The notes under the pieces: generated by a model
What the model was told of the DNA's origin: nothing
Database searches by the model: none
The model's input: the letters and a program-made list of their open reading frames with translations, nothing else
Source: an uncultured Pelagibacteraceae bacterium
GTDB lineage: Bacteria > Pseudomonadota > Alphaproteobacteria > Pelagibacterales > Pelagibacteraceae
Reading direction: 5' to 3'
DNA length: 64,000 bases
Assembly (NCBI GenBank): GCA_902538745.1
Contig: CACBGP010000003.1
Location: 1 to 64,000, forward strand
Program-made: the position numbers and the translations under genes
In this document: positions 20,099 through 30,800 of the stretch, one piece after another
How the letters are laid out: each line of letters opens with the position of its first letter
Position numbering within the stretch: the stretch's first letter is position 1

Positions 20099-20819
20099 AT
20101 TTGTTCTCCTTCAACCACTTGTTAGTTTCCGTCAAGCCGCCGAATGTATAAATGTGGAAAAAATCAGTATGAGATTTAATTTTCCCAATTAAATCATTTG
20201 GGTCTTTAGGTCTTAATAAATCTAATGCCTTGCTAAAATTAGATTTAAGAAAATTTAAGGAATTTTTTGCTCCAACGATATTTGCAAATTTTATTAGGCT
20301 CGATATCTTTAGAGGCCCAGTAATCCCTACATGGACTGGTACACTTTGTTTTGATATAAAATCTATAATAGGCTGAGGGTCTAGCAACCATTGTGTTACT
20401 ATATAATCAGCATAGGGTTTTTTATCTATCATAGCTTTTTTTAAATCTGAGTCGGATATATCAGGACTCCCCTCTGGGTGTCCAGCAATTCCTATTGTCA
20501 TCTTCTCAAAATAACCAGTCTCTAAAAGTTGAAAGGAGCTATCGAATTTTCCCATAGGCTCTCTACCACCTCCGATTACTAGCACTTGTTTAACGCCCCC
20601 ATCCTTACATCTTGAAACATAATCTTTTAGCTGTTTTTCATCTTGCATTGATCGAGCAGGGAAATGAGGAACTGGGTTAAAGCCTTTTTTAACCAAATCA
20701 ACTGCTTGTTGAGCTGTTTCTCTGTAGTCACCACCAGGCAACATTGTGATATAAACATCACTAACTTTTGGAACAGTGCTTAAGTCAGTTTTGGGACTTA
20801 TTTCAAGAGAAAATTTCAT
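20091..20819 (-). CDS. Methylenetetrahydrofolate reductase-like protein
   Basis: MKFSLEISPKTD, FNPVPHFPARSMQDEKQL, VPVHVGITGP; ORF open to 20864. Confidence 0.75.
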   Translation of the reverse strand: MKFSLEISPKTDLSTVPKVSDVYITMLPGGDYRETAQQAVDLVKKGFNPVPHFPARSMQDEKQLKDYVSRCKDGGVKQVLVIGGGREPMGKFDSSFQLLETGYFEKMTIGIAGHPEGSPDISDSDLKKAMIDKKPYADYIVTQWLLDPQPIIDFISKQSVPVHVGITGPLKISSLIKFANIVGAKNSLNFLKSNFSKALDLLRPKDPNDLIGKIKSHTDFFHIYTFGGLTETNKWLKENKYV

Positions 20820-20883
20820 ATTTAGATAATTATATCTTTTGAAAATACTGTCAAAGAAATTCATCCTATAATATAATTATCTG

Positions 20884-21510
20884 ATGGCGCAAAAAGACGT
20901 AGGAAACAAAGTACCAATTTATAAATTGAAAACCACAAAAGAGGTAATGGATTACTACGATGAGTGGGGTGAAAATAACAAATATAACAAAGATATGGTT
21001 GATTGGAATTATACAGGACCAAAAGAAACTGTTAATACTTTCCTAAAATATGAGAAAAATAAAGATGCTTTGATCTTTGACGCTGGCTGTGGAACCGGTT
21101 TAGTTGGCTTAGAATTAAAAAAATTCGGTTTCAAAAATTTTCATGGTGCAGATCTATCACAAAAATTACTGAACACCATTCCGTCAAATTTATATAAAAA
21201 ACTGCTCAAGTCTGATTTAAATAAACCAATCAATTTAAAAGATGATACTTACGATGCAGTTTTTTGTGTAGGCACTTTTACTTTTGGCCACGTAAAACCA
21301 AATGCGTTGGATGAATTCTTAAGAATAACCAAAAGAGGTGGTCTAATTTGTTTCACTATTAATGAGGGTATATACAAAGATTATGGATTTGATAAAAAAA
21401 TACAGGAATTAAATAAGACAAATCTTTGGAGTGAAATAGAGTTTTTTAAATCTGATTACATCGCAAGTAAAGATGTCAATGCTTGGTTAGGTTTGTATAA
21501 AGTAAAATAA
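20884..21510 (+). CDS. Class I SAM-dependent methyltransferase
   Basis: IFDAGCGTGLVGLELKKFG, YDAVFCVGTFTFGHV. Confidence 0.85.
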   Translation: MAQKDVGNKVPIYKLKTTKEVMDYYDEWGENNKYNKDMVDWNYTGPKETVNTFLKYEKNKDALIFDAGCGTGLVGLELKKFGFKNFHGADLSQKLLNTIPSNLYKKLLKSDLNKPINLKDDTYDAVFCVGTFTFGHVKPNALDEFLRITKRGGLICFTINEGIYKDYGFDKKIQELNKTNLWSEIEFFKSDYIASKDVNAWLGLYKVK

Positions 21511-21917
21511 TGAAAATTATATTAATAATGGGTTTGCCCGGTGCAGGCAAAACAACTTTAGCCTCTCATTTAGTGCCTTTGTTGAAAGCCAAATGGCTTA
21601 ATGCTGATGAAGTGCGGAAAGAAGCAAATGATTGGGACTTTTCTGCAGAAGGTAGAGTTAGACAAGCAAAAAGGATGTGGAGCAAAGCTAAGGAATACAA
21701 AAGTCAAGGGCATCATGTAGTTGCAGATTTTGTTTGTCCAACACCTGAAGCAAGAAGTTTATTCCCTGCAGATTATATAATTTGGGTAGACACAATAAAT
21801 GAGGGTAGATTTGATGATACAAATAAAATGTTTGTGAAGCCTAGCAAGTATAACTTTCATGTTACAACACAAGATGCTAAAAATTGGTCATTAAAAATAT
21901 ATGAGGAATTAAAATAA
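21510..21917 (+). CDS. Adenylylsulfate kinase-like P-loop kinase
   Basis: IMGLPGAGKTTLASHL, KWLNADEVRKEAND, GHHVVADFVCPTPEAR. Confidence 0.75.
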   Translation: MKIILIMGLPGAGKTTLASHLVPLLKAKWLNADEVRKEANDWDFSAEGRVRQAKRMWSKAKEYKSQGHHVVADFVCPTPEARSLFPADYIIWVDTINEGRFDDTNKMFVKPSKYNFHVTTQDAKNWSLKIYEELK

Positions 21918-22291
21918 TGTCTTATCAATGGGATAATAAAAAACCAACTGCTCAAATGTTAGGAAGATGGCAACCGTTTCATGATGGACACTATAATTTA
22001 TTTAAGGAAATAATAAAAAAAACTGGACAAGTTTGTATTCAAATAAGAGACGTTCAAGGAGTGGACGATAACCCCTTTGATTTTGAGACAGTCAAAAAAA
22101 GTATTGAAGATAGACTTAATCCAGAATTTGAGGGACGTTTCAAGGTTATGCTAGTTCCAAATATAACTAATATTTGTTACGGAAGAGGTGTAGGTTACAA
22201 AATTGAGGAAATTGAATTATCAAAAGAAATCCAGGAAATCTCTGCAACAAAAATTCGGGCTCAAATGAGAAAAGAAGGTAAACTTAAATAA
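21917..22291 (+). CDS. Small HxGH nucleotidyltransferase
   Basis: LGRWQPFHDGHYNLFKEII (HxGH) and KEIQEISATKIRAQMR (ISxTKxR-like). Confidence 0.75.
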   Translation: MSYQWDNKKPTAQMLGRWQPFHDGHYNLFKEIIKKTGQVCIQIRDVQGVDDNPFDFETVKKSIEDRLNPEFEGRFKVMLVPNITNICYGRGVGYKIEEIELSKEIQEISATKIRAQMRKEGKLK

Positions 22292-22297
22292 AACCAT

Positions 22298-23068
22298 ATG
22301 AGTATTAAGGTTATAAAACAAAAAGACATTTCAAGAATAATAATAAATGATCCCAAAACTTATAATTCACTATCATTCAAAAATTTAACTGATTTAATTA
22401 ACGTTATTAAAAAATTAGATAAAGATAATAATACTAAAGTTATAATAATTGAGGGAGCAGGCAAAGGTTTTAGTGCGGGACATAACCTAAAAGAAGTAAA
22501 AGGTTTAAAAAAAAAAAAGAATTATCAAAAGTTATTTAATTTGTGTTCAAAACTAATGTTACTTATTGTGGAAGGAAGAAAGCCGGTTATTGCTAAAGTT
22601 CATGGGGCCGCATATGCTGCCGGATGTCAATTGGTTGCAAGTTGTGATTTAGCTTTTAGTTCTAGAGATGCATTATTCTCAACACCAGGCGTAAACATTG
22701 GTTTGTTTTGCAGCACCCCTATGGTTGCAGTAAGCAGAAAAATAAAGAGAAAACCAATGATGAAAATGTTATTAACCGGCGAACCAATTACTGCAAAATA
22801 TGCAAAGGAAATAGGATTAATAAATGACTTTTTTCCAAAATCTAAACTTAATAACGAAGTTTTAAAAATTGCAAAAAAAATTGCATCTAAATCAAATCTT
22901 ACAATTAAAATAGGTAAACAAACATTTTATAAGCAATTAGAAATGCCATTAAGAAAAGCTTATGCTTACACGAGTAGAATGATGACACGAAATATGATGG
23001 CAATGGACGCAAAAGAGGGAATTGCAGCATTTCTTGAAAAAAGAAGACCTGTTTGGAAAAATAAATAA
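22298..23068 (+). CDS. Enoyl-CoA hydratase/isomerase family protein
   Basis: GAGKGFSAGHNLKEV, KVHGAAYAAGCQLVASCDLAFSS. Confidence 0.92.
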   Translation: MSIKVIKQKDISRIIINDPKTYNSLSFKNLTDLINVIKKLDKDNNTKVIIIEGAGKGFSAGHNLKEVKGLKKKKNYQKLFNLCSKLMLLIVEGRKPVIAKVHGAAYAAGCQLVASCDLAFSSRDALFSTPGVNIGLFCSTPMVAVSRKIKRKPMMKMLLTGEPITAKYAKEIGLINDFFPKSKLNNEVLKIAKKIASKSNLTIKIGKQTFYKQLEMPLRKAYAYTSRMMTRNMMAMDAKEGIAAFLEKRRPVWKNK

Positions 23069-23069
23069 T

Positions 23070-23471
23070 ATGGTCAATATCAAGGACATTCTCTCAAATT
23101 ATAAATATATTGCTTTAGTTGGAGCTAGCAAAGATTTAAATAAAACTTCAACAATAGTAATGAAATATCTGCAAAATTATGGATATAAAGTTTATCCCGT
23201 TAATCCAACTATTATAGGTCAGGTAATATTAGGTGAAAGAGTGTATGGAAAAGTTTCAGAAATTGATGGGCCAGTGGATATAGTTGATGTATTTAGACCG
23301 TCAGATGAGGCAGTTGAAATTGTTAATGATGCCATAAAGATCAAAGTAAAAGTTTTATGGCTTCAATTAAATATAAAGAATTCCGAAGCAAAGAAAATTG
23401 CTGAGGCAAATAACATAATTTATATTGAAGATAAATGTACTAAGCTTGAAGTAGAAAGATATCTGAATTAA
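23070..23471 (+). CDS. CoA-binding domain protein
   Basis: YIALVGASKDLNKTSTIVMKYLQNYGYKVYPVNPT; start moved to ATG 23070 to avoid overlap. Confidence 0.88.
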   Translation: MVNIKDILSNYKYIALVGASKDLNKTSTIVMKYLQNYGYKVYPVNPTIIGQVILGERVYGKVSEIDGPVDIVDVFRPSDEAVEIVNDAIKIKVKVLWLQLNIKNSEAKKIAEANNIIYIEDKCTKLEVERYLN

Positions 23472-23486
23472 TTAAAATCTTAGATT

Positions 23487-23960
23487 ATGTTTAGAAAAAA
23501 ATTTTTATTATTAAAATTTATAACAATTTTTTTTATCTCTATTTCTGTATCTAACGCAGAATTAATTAAACCAAACAGTAAAATTAGTCCTTCTGAAGTT
23601 GTGAAAATACAATTACTTGGTTTACAAAAAAATAATGATGGATTTAAGGATAGTGGGATAGAACAGACCTGGAATTTTGCTCATCCCAACAACAAAGAGG
23701 TCACTGGTCCTCTAGATAAATTTAAAAGGATGATAAAAAGTGATAATTATCAAATGATGATAAATCATTTAAGCCATACAATTACTCAGGTTAGAAGTGG
23801 TGCCAGCTGGGCTCAATTTGAGGTCATAATATTGGATAAAGAAAAAATTTATCATAAATTTAATTGGCAAGTAGAAAAATATACTGAGGATGGACCTTTA
23901 AAAAACTGTTGGTTGACAACCATGGTTTCAAGCCCTGTGTCATTGGGTAGCTCAATATAA
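23487..23960 (+). CDS. Secreted DUF4864-like protein
   Basis: N-terminal hydrophobic signal; WNFAHPNNKEVTGPLDKFKRMI. Confidence 0.6.
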   Translation: MFRKKFLLLKFITIFFISISVSNAELIKPNSKISPSEVVKIQLLGLQKNNDGFKDSGIEQTWNFAHPNNKEVTGPLDKFKRMIKSDNYQMMINHLSHTITQVRSGASWAQFEVIILDKEKIYHKFNWQVEKYTEDGPLKNCWLTTMVSSPVSLGSSI

Positions 23961-24015
23961 TGTTCTTGATACAATTTTGTTTCGGAATGAATGAAAATTT
24001 AGTAGGAATCAGATT

Positions 24016-26448
24016 ATGAAAAGCAAAACGAAAGTAGTTGTAGTTGGCGGAGGTGTCGTAGGTGTAAGTGCACTATACCACTTAGCAAAAAAAGGTTGGT
24101 CAGATGTTATTTTAGTAGAGAGAAAAGAGCTCACTTCAGGTTCAACTTGGCATGCTGCTGGGTTGCTGCCATTATTTAACATGAGTTATTCGGTAGGCCA
24201 ACTTCATAAGTATGCTGTGAATTTATACAAAACATTAGAGGAAGAAACAGGAAAAAATGTTGGCTTTAGTGTAGTTTCTAACATTCGTTTAGCTAGCACA
24301 AAAGATAGAATGGATGAATATCATCAATACGCCGGAGTAGCAAAAACTATAGGAGTTGATGTAAAATTTTTAACACCTCAACAGGTAAAAGAAATTTGGC
24401 CTTTATGTCATACAGATGATTTAGTTGGAGCAATACAACACCCTGAAGATGGATATATTCAGCCAGCAGATTTAACTCAAGCTCTTGCAACAGGTGCAAG
24501 AAATAGAGGAGCTGAAATTTATCGAAACACAACTGTTTTATCCATGAAACAAACTAAAGACGGATGGATAGTTGAAACCGATAAAGGCTCAATTGAATGT
24601 GAACACGTGATTTCTTGCTCAGGAAATTTTGCACGACAAACAGGAGAAATGGTTGGATTAGATATTCCAGTTATACCTGTTGAACATCAATACATTGTAA
24701 CAGAGCCACATCCAGAGATTCAAAAAAGAAAAAAAGAAGGCCTTCCAGAGATGGGAGTTTTAAGAGATAGTGACAGCAGATGGTACATGAGAGAAGAAGC
24801 TGGTGGATTAATCTTAGGTCCATATGAGGATGGTGCACCTGCTTGTTATGTCGAAGGACCTTCAAAAAATTCAGAGTATGAATTATTTCAGGAAGATTTA
24901 GATAGACTTGCTCCACATATTGAAGGTGCAATACATCGTGTGCCTGCATTTGGAGAAGTAGGAGTTAAAAAAGTTTATAATGGAGCAATCTGTTATACTC
25001 CAGATGGTAATCCAATAGTTGGTCCTGCTTGGGGATTAAAAAATTTTTGGATTAACGAAGGACATAGCTTTGGAATAACCGCTGCAGGTGGTGCCGGTTG
25101 GCAATTAGCAGAGTGGATTATAGATGGAGAGCCTACAATAGATATGTTAGGTGTTGAACCAAGACGATATGGTAATTATGCCACTAAGTCATATTTGAAA
25201 GCTAAAAATGAGGAGGCTTATAGCCATGTTTTTATTGTTCATTATCCTGACGAAGAAAGACCAGCAGCAAGACCTTTACGAACTGCACCGTGTTATGAAA
25301 GAATGAAAGCCTTAGGAGCTGTATTTGGACAAAAATTTGGATGGGAACGTCCTAATTTTTTTGCAACTGATGGCATGGAACAAAAAGACGACTGGTCTTT
25401 TAGAAGATCAAAATGGTTTGATGCAATAAAAAAAGAATGTGAGAATGTGAAAAAAAATGTTGGACTTTTAGATATGACTGCATTTGCAAAATGTAGAATT
25501 AAAGGACCAAAAGCTGAGGAATTTCTTGACTACTTAGTTGCAAATAAACTTCCAAAAAAAATTGGAAGAATTAATTTATGCCATGCACTTAATACTAAGG
25601 GTGGTGTTCATTCAGAATTTACGATTATGAAAGAGGCAGAAAATAGCTATTATCTTGTTTCTGCTGGAGCAAACTTAAGATTAGATCATGATTGGATACA
25701 AAAATGGATGCCAACAGATGGCTCTGTAATATTTGAAGATTTAACTAATAGCACTGGAGTTCTAGTTGTTGCAGGTCCTAAAGCCAGAGAATTAATGAGC
25801 AAGGTTTCAACAGATGATTTTTCAAATGAAAATTTTAAATGGTTAACTGCAAAAAATGTTAATGTTGGATATGCGCCAGTTAATGCCATGAGAGTAAATT
25901 TTGTTGGAGAATTAGGATGGGAATTACATCACCCAGTTGAATACCAAAACCATATTTTCGATAAACTAATGGAAGCAGGTAAAGATTTAGGAATTAAACC
26001 ATTTGGTATTAGAGCGATGAATAGTTTAAGAATTGAAAAATCTTATAAGCTGGTAGGAACTGAACTATCTATTGAGTATTCTCCTTATGAGTCTGGTTTA
26101 GATAGATTTGTTCATCCAAATAAAGGAAATTTTATTGGCCTAGAAGCTTTGAACAAATGGAGAGAAAAAGGTTTTGATAATAAATTGGTTACTCTTGAAG
26201 TTCACAATACAACGGACTCTGACGTATTAGGAAATAATCCAATTTACAAAGATGATAAAGTTGTAGGAAGAGCAACTGGGGGTGAATACGGATTTAGAAT
26301 TGATAAATCAATAGCTTTAGCAATGGTAAAACCTGACTTAGCTAATGTTGGAGAGAAACTAAAAGTTGATATTCTTGGTAAGATGTATGAGGCTACAATT
26401 CTTGAAGAAAGTCCATATGATTCTGAAAACAAATTATTGAGAGCCTAA
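24016..26448 (+). CDS. Dimethylglycine/sarcosine dehydrogenase-like (FAD oxidoreductase + GcvT domains)
   Basis: [46 protein letters not shown]-terminal GcvT ([20 protein letters not shown]); upstream of etfBA. Confidence 0.88.
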   Translation: MKSKTKVVVVGGGVVGVSALYHLAKKGWSDVILVERKELTSGSTWHAAGLLPLFNMSYSVGQLHKYAVNLYKTLEEETGKNVGFSVVSNIRLASTKDRMDEYHQYAGVAKTIGVDVKFLTPQQVKEIWPLCHTDDLVGAIQHPEDGYIQPADLTQALATGARNRGAEIYRNTTVLSMKQTKDGWIVETDKGSIECEHVISCSGNFARQTGEMVGLDIPVIPVEHQYIVTEPHPEIQKRKKEGLPEMGVLRDSDSRWYMREEAGGLILGPYEDGAPACYVEGPSKNSEYELFQEDLDRLAPHIEGAIHRVPAFGEVGVKKVYNGAICYTPDGNPIVGPAWGLKNFWINEGHSFGITAAGGAGWQLAEWIIDGEPTIDMLGVEPRRYGNYATKSYLKAKNEEAYSHVFIVHYPDEERPAARPLRTAPCYERMKALGAVFGQKFGWERPNFFATDGMEQKDDWSFRRSKWFDAIKKECENVKKNVGLLDMTAFAKCRIKGPKAEEFLDYLVANKLPKKIGRINLCHALNTKGGVHSEFTIMKEAENSYYLVSAGANLRLDHDWIQKWMPTDGSVIFEDLTNSTGVLVVAGPKARELMSKVSTDDFSNENFKWLTAKNVNVGYAPVNAMRVNFVGELGWELHHPVEYQNHIFDKLMEAGKDLGIKPFGIRAMNSLRIEKSYKLVGTELSIEYSPYESGLDRFVHPNKGNFIGLEALNKWREKGFDNKLVTLEVHNTTDSDVLGNNPIYKDDKVVGRATGGEYGFRIDKSIALAMVKPDLANVGEKLKVDILGKMYEATILEESPYDSENKLLRA

Positions 26449-27197
26449 TGAAAATTTTAGTAGCAGTAAAAAGAGTAATTGATTACAATGTTCAAATCAG
26501 AGTGAAAGAGGACAACTCGGGTGTAGTGACTGACAATGTTAAAATGTCAACTAATCCACCAGATGATAATGCAATTGAAGAGGCGGTAAAGATTAAAGAA
26601 GCTGGTAAGGCGACAGAGGTAGTAGCAGTAAGTATTGGGGAAGAGAAAGCACAAGAAACAGTTCGTAAAGCATTGGCGGTTGGAGCTGATAGAGGAATAC
26701 TTGTTAAAACAGAGGGTGTTGTTGAACCTCTTTCTGTTTCAAAATTATTACAAAAAATTGTTGAAAAAGAAAAACCAGATTTAGTCTTTATGGGCAAACA
26801 GGCAATCGATGATGATTGTAATCAGACAGGTCAAATGTTAAGCGCGCTTCTTAATTGGCCTCAAGCTACCTTTGCATCTAAAATTGAAATCAAGGATGGT
26901 ATGTTAGAGGTAACAAGAGAAATAGATGAGGGTTTAGAAACAATAGAAATAAATGTTCCAGCAATAGTAACATGTGATCTAAGATTAAATGAACCAAGAT
27001 ACGCTTCATTACCAAATATAATGAAAGCCAAAAAAAAACCTATTGAACAATTAAATGCGTCAGATTTAGGAGTAGATATAAGCCCAAGAATCGAACAAAT
27101 TAAAGTTGAGGAACCACCTAAAAGAAAAGCTGGTATTAAAGTAGCTAGTGTGTCTGAATTGGTTCAGAAATTAAAAAATGAGGCTAAGGTAATTTAG
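26448..27197 (+). CDS. etfB: Electron transfer flavoprotein beta subunit
   Basis: [48 protein letters not shown]. Confidence 0.95.
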   Translation: MKILVAVKRVIDYNVQIRVKEDNSGVVTDNVKMSTNPPDDNAIEEAVKIKEAGKATEVVAVSIGEEKAQETVRKALAVGADRGILVKTEGVVEPLSVSKLLQKIVEKEKPDLVFMGKQAIDDDCNQTGQMLSALLNWPQATFASKIEIKDGMLEVTREIDEGLETIEINVPAIVTCDLRLNEPRYASLPNIMKAKKKPIEQLNASDLGVDISPRIEQIKVEEPPKRKAGIKVASVSELVQKLKNEAKVI

Positions 27198-28151
27198 ATG
27201 TCAGTATTATTAATTGCAGAACATAATAATAAAGAATTGAAGCCGTTCACACTTAATGCAGCAACTGCAGCATCACAAATAGATAATGATGTTCATGCTG
27301 TAATTATTGGACATAAATGTGAAGAGGCTGCCAAAGCATTATCAAAATTAGAATTTGTTAAGAAAGTTATCCAAGTTGAGGCAGCTTACTACGAGAATTT
27401 TGTTGCTGAAAATTTTGCGCCAGTAATTATAAAATTAGCCGAAAACTATTCACACATAATAAGTTCAGCAAACACTTTTGGTAAAAATTTAATGCCAAGA
27501 ATTGCTGCTGCTCTAGATACATCTCAAATTAGTGACATAACTAAAGTTATTGCTCCCGATACCTTTTTGCGCCCAATTTATGCAGGAAATGCTTTTGCAA
27601 CAGTAAAAAGTAAAGATGTGAAAAAATGTGTAACCATAAGACCCACATCTTTTGATGCATGTGAAAGTACTGGAGGATCAGCATCAATAGAAAAAGCTGA
27701 GGCCAGTGAGGAATTTTCAAAAACAAAGTTTGTAAAAAGAGAAGAGGTAAAATCGGATAGACCTGAACTTGGCACTGCTAGAGTTGTCGTATCAGGTGGA
27801 AGAGGAATGCAGAGTGGAGATAATTTTAAACTTATTACTTCTTTAGCTGATAAATTAAATGCAGCAATAGGAGCATCTAGAGCAGCAGTTGATGCTGGAT
27901 ATATAAGTAACGATCACCAAGTTGGTCAAACAGGTAAAGTTGTTGTCCCTGACTTATATATTGCTGTTGGTATCTCAGGGGCTATCCAGCACTTAGCAGG
28001 AATGAAAGAAAGTAAAGTAATTGTCGCAATAAATAAAGATGGAGAAGCACCAATTTTTAGTGTTGCAGACTATGGTCTTGAAGCCGATCTTTTTGAGGCA
28101 GTTCCTCAATTCTTAGAGGAATTAAACAAATTAAACACTATACAAAAATAA
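27198..28151 (+). CDS. etfA: Electron transfer flavoprotein alpha subunit
   Basis: VVSGGRGMQSGDNFKLI, GASRAAVDAGYISNDHQVGQTGKVV, AVGISGAIQHLAGMKESKVIVAINKD. Confidence 0.95.
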   Translation: MSVLLIAEHNNKELKPFTLNAATAASQIDNDVHAVIIGHKCEEAAKALSKLEFVKKVIQVEAAYYENFVAENFAPVIIKLAENYSHIISSANTFGKNLMPRIAAALDTSQISDITKVIAPDTFLRPIYAGNAFATVKSKDVKKCVTIRPTSFDACESTGGSASIEKAEASEEFSKTKFVKREEVKSDRPELGTARVVVSGGRGMQSGDNFKLITSLADKLNAAIGASRAAVDAGYISNDHQVGQTGKVVVPDLYIAVGISGAIQHLAGMKESKVIVAINKDGEAPIFSVADYGLEADLFEAVPQFLEELNKLNTIQK

Positions 28152-28174
28152 TATAATCTGTAAAAAATTAATTT

Positions 28175-29794
28175 ATGTCCAGAGAGACAATGGAATATGA
28201 TGTAGTAATTGTAGGTGGCGGTCCATCAGGATTAGCTACGGCTATAAAGTTAAAACAATTAAACTCAGAATTAAATGTTTGCTTGTTAGAAAAAGCATCA
28301 GAAATTGGTGCCCATATTTTAAGTGGAAATGTATTTGAAACAAGAGCTTTAGATGAATTAATTCCAGGTTGGAAAGAATTGAATTCACCTATTAAAACTA
28401 AAGTTACCAAAGAAAAATTTTTATTTTTAGGAAAAAATAAATCATTAAGCTGGCCAACATGGTTATTACCAGCAGTTCAAAAAAATCATAAGAATTATAT
28501 TATAAGCCTTGCGAACTTATGTAGATGGCTCGCAGAACAAGCAGAAGCGCTTGGTGTTGAAATTTTCCCTGGATTTCCAGCAAGTGAAATTTTATTTAAT
28601 GATGATGGTTCTGTAAAAGGTGTAGCAACTCAAGATATGGGTATTGATAAAGAGGGAAACAAAAAAGATAGTTTTGAGCCAGGTATCGATTTATTGGGAA
28701 AGGTTACTGTTTTTGCAGAAGGTTGCAGAGGTCATTTGGGAAAACAATTAATTAAAAGATTTGAACTTGATAAAGATAAAGACCCACAACAATATGGAAT
28801 AGGATTTAAAGAGATATGGGAAGTGGATGAAAAAAATCACCAAGAAGGTTTGGTTATGCATACTGCCGGCTGGCCATTAGATAATAGTACTTACGGAGGA
28901 AGCTTTATCTATCACGCTGAAAAAAAACAAATATTTTTAGGTTATGTAATTGGTTTAGATTATCAAAATCCACACCTATCTCCATTCGATGAGTTTCAAA
29001 GATTTAAGACACATCCTGCGATAAGAAAAATAATTGAGGGTGGAAAAAGAATTTCCTATGGTGCTAGAGCTTTAATAGAAGGTGGCTTCCAAAGTTTACC
29101 AAAAATGTTTATGCCTGGTGCACTATTGATTGGGTGTGATGCAGGCACTTTAAATATGCCAAAGATAAAAGGATCGCATACGGCAATGAAAAGTGGAATA
29201 ATTGCGGCAGAAGCAATTAATGATCATTTTAAAGATAATAAAGAGTTATCAATTTTTGAGGAGAAATTAAAAAAAAGTTGGTTATACAAAGAACTTTATG
29301 AAGCAAGAAATGTTAAGCCTAGTTTTAGTTGGGGCTTAATTATGGGAATTATTTTCACTGGAATTGACCAAATTTTGTTTCGAGGTAAATTACCATTTAC
29401 ACTAAAACACAAACACGCTGACCATCAAACATTAAAACCAGCAAATAAAATGCCTAAAATTGACTATCCTAAGCCAGATAACGTTATTACTTTTGATAAA
29501 ACAAGTTCAGTTTATCTCACCGGCACAAACCATGTAGACAATCAACCTATTCATTTAAAACTTAAAGATCCGTCATTACCAATTAACTATACATTAAATG
29601 AATATGACGAACCCGCGCAAAGGTATTGTCCAGCAGGCGTTTATGAAGTTCAAAAGGATAATGGTTCTAATAGATTTGTTATTAACTCTCAAAATTGTAT
29701 TCATTGTAAAACTTGTGACATAAAAGAACCTTCTCAAAATATCACTTGGGTAACACCTGAAGGTGGGGGTGGCCCTAAATACGGGAATATGTAA
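28175..29794 (+). CDS. Electron transfer flavoprotein-ubiquinone oxidoreductase
   Basis: YDVVIVGGGPSGLATAIKL; C-terminal 4Fe-4S region CPAGVYEV...INSQNCIHCKTCDIKEPSQNITWVTPEGGGGP. Confidence 0.95.
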   Translation: MSRETMEYDVVIVGGGPSGLATAIKLKQLNSELNVCLLEKASEIGAHILSGNVFETRALDELIPGWKELNSPIKTKVTKEKFLFLGKNKSLSWPTWLLPAVQKNHKNYIISLANLCRWLAEQAEALGVEIFPGFPASEILFNDDGSVKGVATQDMGIDKEGNKKDSFEPGIDLLGKVTVFAEGCRGHLGKQLIKRFELDKDKDPQQYGIGFKEIWEVDEKNHQEGLVMHTAGWPLDNSTYGGSFIYHAEKKQIFLGYVIGLDYQNPHLSPFDEFQRFKTHPAIRKIIEGGKRISYGARALIEGGFQSLPKMFMPGALLIGCDAGTLNMPKIKGSHTAMKSGIIAAEAINDHFKDNKELSIFEEKLKKSWLYKELYEARNVKPSFSWGLIMGIIFTGIDQILFRGKLPFTLKHKHADHQTLKPANKMPKIDYPKPDNVITFDKTSSVYLTGTNHVDNQPIHLKLKDPSLPINYTLNEYDEPAQRYCPAGVYEVQKDNGSNRFVINSQNCIHCKTCDIKEPSQNITWVTPEGGGGPKYGNM

Positions 29795-30172
29795 TTAAGA
29801 CAAATCTATTGCAAATTTTTTTAAAGTTTCGATAGGTAAAATTTTCAGAGTATTTTCATGTGTACTTTTTAGATAAATTGGACAACCTTTACCAGCTTCG
29901 ACAGCTCTAGCATACCAGCTAGCACATACACACCATCCATCTCCATCCTTTAAACCAGGAAAACCATATTCCGGATGTGGCGTAATTAAATCGTTACCAG
30001 CTTCTTTACACCATTCTAAAAATTCGGTAGTTACTTTTGCACAAACGGTGTGTAAACCTCTGTCATTCTCATCAGTGTTACAACAGCCATCTCTATACCA
30101 TCCAGTAAGTGGATCCAATGAACAACTTTCTAGATTTTCACCCAAAACATTTTTTTGCATTGATTTATCCAA
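29795..30172 (-). CDS. DUF2237 family protein
   Basis: NVLGENLESCSLDPLTGWYRDGCC...HTVCAKVTTEFLEW...GDGWCVCASWY. Confidence 0.85.
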   Translation of the reverse strand: MDKSMQKNVLGENLESCSLDPLTGWYRDGCCNTDENDRGLHTVCAKVTTEFLEWCKEAGNDLITPHPEYGFPGLKDGDGWCVCASWYARAVEAGKGCPIYLKSTHENTLKILPIETLKKFAIDLS

Positions 30173-30797
30173 ATATATTAAAAATTTTATTATCTATTAG
30201 CCCATTAAATGAAATCGAGCGTCTTTCATCATCTGTATCTTTAAAAGGATAAACGGTATGCATTAAATAATGAGGAAAAAAATAAAAATCTCCAACTTTT
30301 GGTTCAATTGGATATCTTGATGGTGATAAAAATCTTCTACTTCCATCTATTAAGTCCAGGTTTCCTCCTCTGTAGTTTGCTTTATTCTCTTGATAGTGTT
30401 TTCCAAAAGTTTTAGGCACTTTGAGAAAACCTGCTCCTGAAACGTGGCCAGAGTGCCAATGTATGGGATTATATTCATTTTTAAATTGTCTTACTACCCA
30501 AGTTTCAATTAACTTAAACTCTGAAATTTTTTGCTCCATATCTCTATAAATCCATGCAGCCACTGAGTCTCCTAAAAATTTCAACCAGCCACTTTCTTCA
30601 ACTATTTTTTTATCTAATCTGAATTCTTGTTTTACATCACCAACTAAAGTTTTACCTACATCAAGTTCTTTAAATTGTTCTTCATTATTAATTGTCTTAT
30701 CAATATAATCATTTAATTTCTTAACCAATTCATCCGGAATTTTTGCTTTAAAAATAGATGGACCGAAAGGTTTAATTAAGCCGTAATTGTTTTTCAT
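30165..30797 (-). CDS. Putative 2OG-Fe(II) oxygenase
   Basis: NPIHWHSGHVSGAGFLKVP ... FFPHYLMHTVYPF...RRSISFN. Confidence 0.75.
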   Translation of the reverse strand: MKNNYGLIKPFGPSIFKAKIPDELVKKLNDYIDKTINNEEQFKELDVGKTLVGDVKQEFRLDKKIVEESGWLKFLGDSVAAWIYRDMEQKISEFKLIETWVVRQFKNEYNPIHWHSGHVSGAGFLKVPKTFGKHYQENKANYRGGNLDLIDGSRRFLSPSRYPIEPKVGDFYFFPHYLMHTVYPFKDTDDERRSISFNGLIDNKIFNIFG

Positions 30798-30800
30798 AAT

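Noticed and set aside
24347-24949. Antisense ORFs inside the dimethylglycine dehydrogenase-like gene (24347..24532, 24671..24949)
   Set aside because: They lie opposite a strongly supported CDS and have Leu/His-rich shadow composition with no domain logic.
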